DNA from: Pelagophyceae sp. CCMP2097 | Lineage: Eukaryota; Sar; Pelagophyceae | Direction of reading: 5' to 3' | Assembly: GCA_026770575.1 (NCBI GenBank) | Contig: MU657200.1 | Coordinates: 79,072-143,071 of the forward strand | DNA length: 64,000 nt | Part shown: piece after piece, positions 42,536 through 51,306 of the stretch | Position numbering within the stretch: position 1 is the first letter of the stretch | Layout: the number at the start of each line of letters is the position of its first letter | Notes under the pieces: generated by a model | Database searches by the model: none | The model's input: only the letters and a program-made list of their open reading frames with translations | What the model was told of the DNA's origin: nothing | Made by a program: the position numbers and the translations under genes

Positions 42536-42770
42536 CTTGACTTCAAGCGAAGTTTAATTGTGCATTTCCATTTTTGACCTTGCAATTTGTTCGTCGTGTG
42601 CGTTGGCGGTTCTTCGGTCGACGCGAAGGCCGGCGTCGGCCCGTTTAGGGTGCCTCGGCGCGGCGGCCGCGTCGATGAAGGGCCGGTGATCGCCGTCGGG
42701 CTCTGCGGTTCCGGCGTCACGGCGTTAAGTGAAGGCGGTCCGAGCTTAACGGCACGGCGGTCCCAGGCCC

Positions 42771-44607
42771 ATGGGCTCCGCGGCGTCGTCGCGGTCCAGC
42801 AACGTGGCGGAGCCGTCATATGCGCCGCACGTCCCGGGCGGGAAAAGGCTGCTGGTGCGGCTGTGCGACTTGACTTTCCCGGCAAAGGCGGTCACGGGAG
42901 ACGCGGGCGTGCGCTTCCAGCTCTTCGTCGGCGGCTTGTCGGCGGGCGTCGTCTCGTGGCCTTTACGGCGCGGCGGCGGCGTGGCGGCGACGAAGCAGGT
43001 CTGGCGAGCGTGGAAGTGTTTCGACCGGCCTTTAGACGGCGGACTCGAAGACTGGGAAGTCCGGATCCAAGTCTTCGAGGGTAATGAAGTGAAAGCCGCC
43101 TTTTCTTTACCCGTTTCGGGCCTCCTGGCGGGAGCCGGCGGTGCTTTGGTCGGCGGCTGGGGAATTGTTGGGGAGTCATCTTTAAGCAGCCAAGACGGCA
43201 ACTTCTCTCTACGTTTATCGGCGCGCGTGGCGACGCAGGCCGCCATCGACGCGCCGAGATGGGTGTTTGCGGTGCGGCACGGCGAGTCGACGTGGAATCG
43301 GGCCTGCCGGCAAGGTGACTTGTATAGCATGCTTTCCCAGATTGATCACTCTTTAACAGAAAGAGGCGTCGAGCAAGCTTTGGACCTCGCTCGGCGCATC
43401 GAGCAGCGGCGCAGCGAGCCCGTCTCGCAGCCGCCGGAGGAGGACTTTGGGACGATGGGAAGTTCATGTACTGTTGAATCTTTCGGCACCATCGGGTCGT
43501 TCGGTACTTTTGGCACCGCCTCGCTCGGCGCCTCGCTCGGCATCGCGGCGGGCCCGGCAAATGGGGCGGCGGGCTTTGCGGCTTGGCAGCTGGAAGAAAT
43601 TTTTTTAAACTGTGGCGCGGTCATCTCCTCGCCCATGCGCCGCGCCGTGCGTCACTCGCGGACCGTACACCTCGGTTACGCCCTGAATAGGTGCAGACGG
43701 CGCTCGTGGCGCTGCAGCGGCATTCGGCGGCGCGGCCTTTGGTCCTCGCGGCGTCTTGCCGCGAGGTGCGCACGGACCGCGGCCGCGACGGCCTCGCCTC
43801 AGCCCGCGGCGCCGGCGTGCGCGAGAGCGCAGTCGCCGCTTTAGACAAGGCCCTGGACAAAGGCCGCGACTACCGCCTCGAGACGCCGCGGGCCGACGCG
43901 CTCGCGCCGGCGGCCGACGCGGGGCTCGCCTCGCTCCCTTCCGGGGCGGCCATGCTCTTCGCCGACGTGCTCGCGTCCTGTGACGCGCCGACCGCCGACG
44001 CGCCCGCGCCCGCGGTGTCACCGCGCGTCGACGTTTCGCCGCGCGTCGACGTCTTACCGTTGGTCGACGCGGGCGACGCGGTCGGCCCTTGGTGGTCGCA
44101 GCGCGGCGAGGACTCGGCCGCCGTCGGCCGCAGAGTGGAAGACTTTTTGCATCTATTGCGCTTTCACGAGGACGCCGCGACGATTGTCGTGACACATTCA
44201 AACTTTATCCGCGAGCTCTTCCGAAGGCACGCGCACCCGAAAACCGTCTCAAGAGACTTTTCGATGCTCAAGGTCGACAACTGCGCAGTCGTCGCCATCC
44301 GCATCGACTTTGCGGCGCCGAGGGAGCACGCCGTCGCAGAGGCCAGGCTGCTCTTTGGGACGAGGTGCGCGGTTGTCGCGGCAAGGCCGCCCGAAAGGCT
44401 CGGCGGGCTGCCCCGCAAGCCAGTCGTTTCGGCCGCGTCCGAGGCAGACGACGTAGGCTCGAGCAGCACGTGGCGCCCGTGTCGCCAGAGGCGCTGGTTC
44501 GGTCGCGGTCGACGCCGGCGCTGCCCAAACTGCCTTCCTCGCCCCTCGTCTCGCAGTCGTCGATACCGCCCGGTGATGCCGTCCAGAAGATCAACACCAC
44601 CATGTAA
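42771..44607 (+). CDS. Histidine phosphatase (PGM-like) with N-terminal C2-like part
   Basis: Starts MGSAASSRSS, a good N-myristoylation signal. Residues 25-160 are beta-rich and C2-like (KRLLVRLCDLTFPAKAV, DWEVRIQVFEGNEVKAAF). The phosphoglycerate-mutase-like domain follows: FAVRHGESTWN with the catalytic His, SSPMRRA joined to VQTALVALQ after a 44-bp intron (43647-43690), an REVR acid region and IVVTHSNFIREL with the second His. A long Ala/Asp insertion with a doubled PRVDV unit lies before that. The C-terminus is best read with a second short intron near 44423-44464, ending SIPPGDAVQKINTTM at 44607. Probably a membrane-tethered phosphatase. Confidence 0.75.
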
Positions 44608-45663
44608 CCGACATTTCGCAGCGCCGAGGGGCGCACAGCGGGCGCGCAGGGACGGCGCGGCTCTGGTACGCCACACTTGCCACGCACTGAGGTCCCAAAA
44701 GCCATCGCCGACAGTCGGGCGTCCCGACCTCGGCCCTCGACTGGAATACTTTGCAAGCTTTGCAATTGTTGAGCACTTGTTCCAGTCGCAGAGTCCCTTG
44801 GAATTAAGGGCACTTCCCCACGCCTCGCCGCCCCCACGCCCGCGACGCATCACCGCCCCCACGGCTCGATGGTCCGCTGTGGCCCGAGCCTGGGCTCCTC
44901 ACTGGGTTCGGTTGCGCACCCGCGTGCGACGTCGTTCGGGCGTTGCATGCCACAGGGGCGGTCCGCGCGCGACGGCGCGGCCCGGCAGCCCGTCAAAGGC
45001 CACGCGCCGCCGTACAGGGCCCCGCAGGGGCCGGGAGCTTATTACTATCTAAGAACAACGTTGACGCGCGTCGACGCATCGACGCGGTCGAAGGGCGGCT
45101 CGCCGCCGCGGCGCGCTCCCGTTGACGCGGGCATCCTCGACGATGCTCGCACCTCGCTCTCCAGCCGCTTTCGAGCCGCTCCCTGCACGCACGGCGCCGC
45201 TCCCGGACCGGCGACCCGCCCCGCCTCACGCCCGACGCTTCGCGAGTTCGCCAGGTCTTTAAGTTGCCGCATGCTCCTCATTTCAGGCGACGCGTGCTCC
45301 TCGCCGTGCGACGTTTGGGCATACCGGCGCGCGCCAGAGGCGCGGCGGAGCGCCAGAGGCGCGGCGGAGCGCGCAAACTCTGGGTATTTTAGAGTATTTC
45401 AGGGTATTTCAGGGTCTTCCACACAGTGTGGCACAGCGCGGAGTCCTCGGGTTGCGCAAGCCTGCTCGACGCGGCAGCACGGCGAACCGTGACGGGTCGG
45501 CGACGGTCCCAGCCTCGCCCGAGTCCGCGAGCGCTCGTGCTTGGCGCTGCAGCTCCGTGACTCAGGAACGTTCCAATCGCAAAAAATAAATCGTTCGGGT
45601 ATTACTGAGTGGCGCGCCGAGCCTCGCGACGTTGAGTGGCGGCGTTGGGTGCCGCGGGAGAGC
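44608..45663. other. Intergenic, short tandem repeats
   Basis: About 1 kb without a convincing gene. AGCGCCAGAGGCGCGGCGG occurs twice near 45340-45370, followed by GTATTTCAGG-type units near 45385-45415. The promoter of the HIG1-like gene presumably lies in the last 200 bp. Confidence 0.4.
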
Positions 45664-46418
45664 ATGGCGGACAAGAGCGAGGAGGCGATGTGGGTGGCGG
45701 TGAAGAACGCGCTGTCGAAAGCGATTCCGACGTTTGCCATCACCAGCGCGGCCGTCTTTGCGGCGAACAAGTATTCCGCCACGTTCCGAAAGTCCCTCGG
45801 CGTCAGCGGCAAGGTCGCCCTGGCCATCACGCCGCCGTGAGTTTCCGCGCTTGTGGGCCATTGCCCTCGTTTGAATGTCAAAACAGACTCTTCACGTTCT
45901 CCTCACAGACTCTTTATGTTCTCGCTCTACGGGGAAAAGACGATCATCCACGACCTGCGCAACACGCGCTCCGGCCCCGCGGCCGATAAGGTGGAGGCGT
46001 CTCCGTTTCTGGTCCTGCACCAAGCCGCGAATTACTGCTTTGACCATACATTGATCTGCTTGGCCGGCTTATGCACCCCAATGTACGCCGGCATCCTCTA
46101 CCACGAGTGAGTCGACGGGCAACGCGGCTGCAGCGGCGATATGATCCCAGGAATGTCTCCTACGCACCCGCGTAGGCTCCACAAGCCGCGCGGCCCGAGC
46201 TGGAAGTTTTCCCACGCGGTCATCCACACGCGCGTCCTCGGCCAGGCGCGTACATCAACTGAGCGTTCGGCCGACGGGTTTTGTCGTCATACGGCTCGTA
46301 GGCCGCGGCCATCTTCTCTCTGGTGACCGTCTTTGGCGCAAAAGAGTTCATGAAGTCGCAGGGTGGCAAGTTCGTCATCCCCGGAGAAGACGCAGACGAA
46401 CCCTGGGCCCGCAAGTGA
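45664..46418 (+). CDS. HIG1-domain-like mitochondrial membrane protein
   Basis: Exons 45664-45836, 45909-46106, 46176-46245 and 46302-46418 give 185 residues in phase; the last intron is GC-AG (46246-46301). Four hydrophobic segments are present. The C-terminal half (FSHAVIHTRVLGQAAAIFSL followed by VTVFGAKEFM) has the R-x3-Q pattern of HIG1 proteins, which sit in the inner mitochondrial membrane and stabilise respiratory complexes. Assignment is by pattern only. Confidence 0.6.
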
Positions 46419-46530
46419 GCCGCATCGGCGAAGAGGGGACCCTTAAGCATCTCTCAACATGATGCGGACGAACCCTGGGCCCGTAAGTGACCCGCACCGG
46501 CGAAGAGGAATCCCGAAGCATCTCTCAACA
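46392..46530. repeat. About 68-bp tandem duplication of the HIG1-like gene end
   Basis: 46392-46459 is repeated with about 10 changes at 46464-46530. Both copies encode ADEPWARK plus TGA, so the second is a relic of the stop-codon region. Confidence 0.75.
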
Positions 46531-47020
46531 TTTGAGCTGAGAGTGCATCTCGGGCGGGGCTCAAGTGCGGCTCTTCGACGCAGCCCTCGAGGGCGAAAGG
46601 ATGCTAGTCCCCGCGCCGCCGCGGGCGCCACGATCGGCAAGCGCGTTCTTTTCGGCGATCAGAATTCGCCGAAACGAAACGACGTGTCTTGAGTCGCGGC
46701 CGGTCCCATGTTGCATCACGTGGCGAGGTGCTCCGGCGTCGCCGCGCTGGCGGCGGCCGAGGCGTACCGGCGGCGGCCCGCGCGCGCTGACGCCGAGCCG
46801 GAGACGCCGCTGGCGGGCGTCGCGCGGAGCCGCGCCGAGCATGCTTCTTTCGGGCCTGGAAACCCGGACGGCCGACGACGGTGGGACCGCGGCTGGCTGC
46901 CGGGCCGGCAGAGGCGATGGTGATGCCGGGGACGAGCAATCGTCGTGGCCGGCATGCTTGCCAGACGAGGCGCCGTCGACTGTACCGTCACTAGGTCCCG
47001 CACGCTCCGCAGTGTCTTAG

Positions 47021-47654
47021 ACCACCCACGCCCGTATCCCTTTGAAACCCGTCGACCCGCGGCCCGTCAGGTTCGTCGGGCTCTTCCTCGACGACGCCTC
47101 GCTGCAGCGGCTGCAGGTGCGGTATCCGTGCGTATGAGCGTCTCGCGGGAGCGTCCACTGCCTCTAGGCTCGCTATCCGTCGAGCGTGAAGAAACCGTCG
47201 GCGGCGTGCGCGCGCGGCGTCCGCAGAGGCGTCGATGCATTGGCGACGCGGTGCGTAGGTACGTGTTGCTGCAGCCGACTGTTCAGCTCGAAGACGCGTG
47301 AGTCGCGCTTCGCCGTCGCCTCGGGCGCCCGTCGCAAGCGCCCCGCAGGAACAAGCCGGCGATCTTCGCGCCGCTCATGGGCGAGTCGGGCGCGGCGGCG
47401 TTGACGGGTCGGCTGCACGTGGACGCTGATACCGTCGTCCTCCGAGCGGCAGTCACGGCCGGCGGTAACATCAGAGGTCTCGACGGCCACGTCCCGAGTG
47501 AGGATTGGCGCCGCCCGAATGATACGCATGACGACTGTCAATTCCAGGCATTTCATGGCGTGCGGACGGCGCCGTCAGTCTCCTTTGCCCGCCGCGGGGC
47601 GCGGTCGCGCGCACCAGAGTCGTAGGACGCCGAGGCGGCGGCGGCGCTGCTTAG
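47021..47654 (+). CDS. Possible 2H-phosphoesterase-like protein (5' end missing)
   Basis: Exon pieces joined by phase: 47021 to about 47100 (VRFVGLFLDDASLQRLQ), about 47166-47204 (ARYPSSVKKPSAA), about 47258-47299, about 47352 to 47493, then 47548-47654. The order resembles RNA-ligase/2H-type folds (RFVGLFLD at the start, DADTVVLRAAV in the middle, HVPSISWRADGAV near the end), but the HxT motifs are weak or absent. The 5' exon is probably between 46700 and 46990, where an ATG-initiated Arg-rich frame exists. Low certainty. Confidence 0.35.
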
Positions 47655-47913
47655 CGAGGCGTCCGAGGTCGCCGAGGTGGAAGAACTCCAACTCACGGGT
47701 GCAAACCTGCGTCCCGGCCGGGAAACCGCCACTATGCTGGTGGAGTCGCGAGTGGGATCACAGAGGTTCGATCGATGCCGGGGGGGTCGTGGCCGTAAGG
47801 CGCGCGATTCCGGAGCCGTGGATTACCTCAAAACGCCGTAGCAAACGCCATAAAAATTAGGTACCATTTGCCGCTCGGAATACTGGGCAGAGGGCAAATG
47901 CCACCTCCCGCCA

Positions 47914-48286
47914 ATGCTCGAGTGCCCGTGCGTCTTCGGGTGGCATTGGGGGTCTATACTGCTCGAATCGAGGGTTGTGTAGGGATTGACCCTATAGTAT
48001 AGGTTGTGCGCGTACATGAAGCAGTCGCCTTGCCGCGACGTCTTCATATTATGGGAGGACTGCCTCAACGACTGCGACGCCCAGGGCGGCGACGACGGCG
48101 TCCGCCAGGAACGCTTCATGTCCACGTGCTCCGCGCCGACGCTGGTAGGACCCTTGGTTGGGTCGCGTCGGCGCGTGACGCGTGAATTAGGCGCTTAAAG
48201 ACTGCGTGGAAAAGTATCCTGACGTATTTGGCGAAATGTTCGGCGGCGGCCCGCCCGCCGCCGGCGACGACGAGGAGGAGGAGTGA
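47914..48286 (+). CDS. GCK-domain-like twin-cysteine protein
   Basis: Three exons (47914-47939, 48003-48144, 48191-48286) give 87 residues in phase. CAYMKQSPCRDVFILWEDC, a later C near residue 50 and ALKDCVEKYPDVFGEMF reproduce the plant GCK domain, a helix-hairpin related to CHCH proteins, with cysteines at conserved spacing. The C-terminus is acidic (DDEEEE). Likely mitochondrial intermembrane-space or cytosolic. The 8-codon first exon is inferred from phase only. Confidence 0.6.
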
Positions 48287-48441
48287 TACTATTAAGATAT
48301 AAATAGATATAAAGTATTAAGATATATTAATATTTTAAGGTAAGAAGACGGGCGGCGACCGTCCACTCGGGCAGCGGAGTAATCATTATAACACGTGGCG
48401 GTGGCGCCTTGGTACGGGGGTGTACTTTTTGGGGAGTGCCG

Positions 48442-48600
48442 TTCTTCGGAGAAGAAGGCAGTGGGTCTGGGTTGTCCCTTCTTCGGAGAAGAAGGCAGTG
48501 GGTCTGGGTTGTCCCTTCTTCGGAGAAGAAGGCAGTGGGTCTGGGTTGTCCCTTCTTCGAGGAAGAAGGCAGTGGGTCTGGGTTGTGTCTTCGGAGAAGG
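48442..48600. repeat. 37-bp minisatellite, four copies
   Basis: Units start at 48442, 48479, 48516 and 48553. Each holds TTCTTCGGAGAAGAA, a 6-bp stem with a 3-base loop; the fourth copy has a variant stem. It sits just downstream of the minus-strand gene ending at 48622 and could form serial hairpins in its 3' region. Confidence 0.85.
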
Positions 48601-48621
48601 CGGCAGTGGAGTGCGTCTTCA

Positions 48622-49472
48622 CTATTTGGGCACGTCGGGCACCTTTGGGACCGTTGCGGTTTGCTTCTTCGCCGGCCGGGGCTGGATCGCCTTGGGCTCG
48701 GCCTTGCGCTTCTCGCCCGTCGACGCCGCACGCTCCGGCTTTGATTTGGGCACCTTTGGCTCCGCTGCGGCGGCAGCGACGGCGGCTTCGACGGCGGCGC
48801 GTAGAGCAGCGACGTCGGCGGATTGGTGCGGCAGCGCGGTGAAGCGGACTTTGGCGAGGCGCGCCATTGGGCCTTCGGCGGAGATGGCGTCTGCAAAGAT
48901 TTCGATGATCTCCAGTTTGTAAAACCCGTGCCAGCCCCACTTTGCCGGCGTGCCGTCGGCGGAGAAGACGACGACTTTGTCTTGCGTCGAGGCGTCGCGG
49001 AGGTCCTTCAACTTTTTCGAATGACCCTTGACTGAAGGGCACCCGTCCACGACGGACTCGAACGAGGCGGGCGAAGCGCCGCGCAAAATCTTGGCAGACT
49101 CGCAGGATGCGCCGCTGCAGCAGACGGCCACGCCCGGAAAACTACAAAGCATATGCTTCAAGCACCAAAGGGTTTTGTCCCCGTTTGGCCCCGAAAAAGG
49201 GCATCCATTCGATGATGATCCATCGTTTGAACTGACCCAAAGACCTTGTCCCCGTGCGCGCGCAGGCCGCCGCGCGGCGCCATGTTCTTGCCGTGCTTGC
49301 CCCCCATGGCCCGGTACAGCACCTGAGGCGGGCGTGTACACGTGTAGACACCAGGTCGGGTCGCCCCGAAGAGTGCCACTCTGGGCGCAGACCGCATTCG
49401 CTCCCTTTGGGAATTTCCCAGAGGCGGGCGGGCCCGCACCTCGTTGGAGAAGCCGTCGACGAGGGCCGCCAT
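48622..49472 (-). CDS. Hypothetical nuclear-like protein
   Basis: Not recognised. ATG at 49472 starts MAALVDGFSNE, which splices in phase to VLYRAMGGKHGKNMAPRGGL. A further exon with poorly defined start carries CCSGASCESAKILRG, then VVVFSADGTPAKWGWHGFYK and LEIIEIFADAI. The C-terminal 70 residues are Lys/Ala/Pro-rich with KSKPERAASTGEKRKAEPK, a likely nuclear-localisation or nucleic-acid-binding tail. Intron ends between 49150 and 49260 are unresolved. Head to head with the next gene (126 bp). Confidence 0.45.
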
Positions 49473-49598
49473 GGTATGCTCTTCCGAGCGGCCGCTTCTT
49501 GCTTTGGCACTCAGAAAGCTGGCACGCGGAAATGAATCGCCAAAAAGTCGCGCGCGCGCAAGCGCACCGACACAAGACTCACCGACGCCGCTCACAGA

Positions 49599-50199
49599 AT
49601 GTTCGAGGACAGCGAGTCGGAGGCGGAGCCCGAGGTTTCGGCGGCTGCGGAGGTGGAGTCGGAGGAGGACGAGCCCGTTCTACCGGTGAAGAAGCGCGGG
49701 CGAGAGCCTGTCGTGATGCAAGACCAAGAATGCAAAGGCAAACGACACCACCACCAGCCCACGAGGCCGTCGACCATGCTCGAGAAGATCTCGGTGCGTG
49801 GAAGGCAGTTTCAAAGGATGCGTACGGACGACGGGGTGGATACGGGCACCTTAGGCGTCGTACGGCGATGCCCGCCTCGCCGCCCCCCGCGCCGCCGCGC
49901 CCGCCGGCGCTGGAGACGCGCGCGAGGTCGCAGAGGCCCCGCAGCATTGGACCAAGGCGTGCGTTTGCGACTACGCCGACTGCGCACGTCCGAACCATGG
50001 TCGTAGGACGGCCGAGGCGGCTCGGCGGCGGGCCGTGGAGCTGCGGACCAACCCTTCCGGCCTCGACGGCCGCGCGGCGTACGACCGACCATCGATGCAC
50101 GGCGCAGAGATCGTGATCTCCGTCGGGCCCAGCTCGCTCCCGGCGTCGTGCCGCACGACACGGTCGCGCATCCCGTCCGCAAAGTCCACGTGGCGCTGA
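49599..50199 (+). CDS. Hypothetical protein, acidic N-terminus
   Basis: Exons 49599-49793 and 49855-50199 (61-bp intron, phase 0) give 179 residues. It begins MFEDSESEAEPEVSAAAEVE, then a basic KKRGREP stretch, and in the second exon WTKACVCDYADCARPNHGRR and VELRTNPSGLDGRAAYDRPS. The cysteine group could bind zinc. No family recognised; composition suggests a nuclear protein. Confidence 0.5.
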
Positions 50200-50330
50200 G
50201 GCGCCCACTAATCAGGACCTTACGCATGTCGACCTCGCCCTGGAGTCCTGTCTCAAATTGAGGAGCCTCGTCGGAGTGCATCGTAGAAGGCTCGTCGTAT
50301 TACACGCAGTCGTTGGCGGCGTCGGCGGCG

Positions 50331-50915
50331 TTACCAACCCATGAGGGCCGAAACGCGGAGCCGGAACTCCTCATACTGCAAGTTTGCCTTGATCCGCTCG
50401 ACGTCTGCGGCATTCGCACCGACGAGCGCCCGTCCGACGAAGGGCAGCAGCGTCTCGGTGCATTCGCGGCAGAGAAGGCCCGGCCGGCCGAGTTTGTCGG
50501 GGACCGCACCGCCCCTGGTGCGCACCTGCGTGCGCGGGGCAGTCGACGCCGGCGCAGATCTCAAGGCGAGCTCGGACGTCCGAGCGCGCTCGCGGGGACG
50601 CACGTCGTAGTGGCAAATCTTGCAGGGGCCTTCGTCCGGCGCGCTACGAGCGGCGGGCCCGTCGAAGGCTGTTTTGCGCGCCGGCAGCTCGTATACAGGA
50701 TCTCACTCGTCGGGCGGGGGTGAGGCGGCGCGCTTCTTCGGGCGCTTCCTCCGTGGGGCCTTCCTCGCCGAGCCCACGGGCGGCCCAACCGGGAGCGGGT
50801 CGTCCTCGGCGCGCATCGCTCCTGGGCGCGCCGCGTCCGCCCTGAAGGCCCTTGCCGCGGGCTCGTCGAACGAGATCGTCGAACGAAGCCAAGAAGGTGA
50901 AATCCTTTCGTCCAA
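50331..50915 (-). CDS. Hypothetical zinc-binding protein with NLS
   Basis: Reading from 50331 upwards, exons 50525-50331, 50643-50604 and from about 50910 to 50707 join in phase. A basic RRKRPKKRA signal precedes a C-x2-C-H pair (GPCKICHYDV) and a second C-x2-C pair (LLCRECTETLLPF), a treble-clef-like layout, and the C-terminus is helical (ADVERIKANLQYEEFRLRVS). The start codon is not evident and may lie in an exon near 51000. Function unknown. Confidence 0.4.
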
Positions 50916-51306
50916 ATCGAGTCACGACCCGGGCTCAAGGACCCTTGTCGGGAATCGCGCCCTATGGCGCCCGGGCGCTCGCGGCGCTGAGTCTTAACTC
51001 CACCAGCACCCTCGCCGACCACATTTCGCCGGCGCGTGGCCGAGCCCATTCATCGGTCCTTGAAGCGGCCTCTAAGGAGAACAGGAGCCTGAGTGACTCC
51101 TCCTGGAGCTCTGCATCGGCGGCGGCGGCTCTGCGGCGCCGCGGCAGTCTATCCCGCCTTCAGCTCGCGGTGCGCGTACGCCTCGAAACCGGTGCAAAAG
51201 TGCGCCTCGGAACCGGTGCAAAAGTGCACCCAGCCTCCCCTTGGAGGCGGCGTTCCCCGAGAGGATGCGTTTCATGGATGGCGTTACGCTCACGCGGGGG
51301 TGGTGG

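Noticed and set aside
48442..48600. CRISPR-like array
   Set aside because: The units are contiguous 37-bp minisatellite copies without unique spacers, in a eukaryotic genome.
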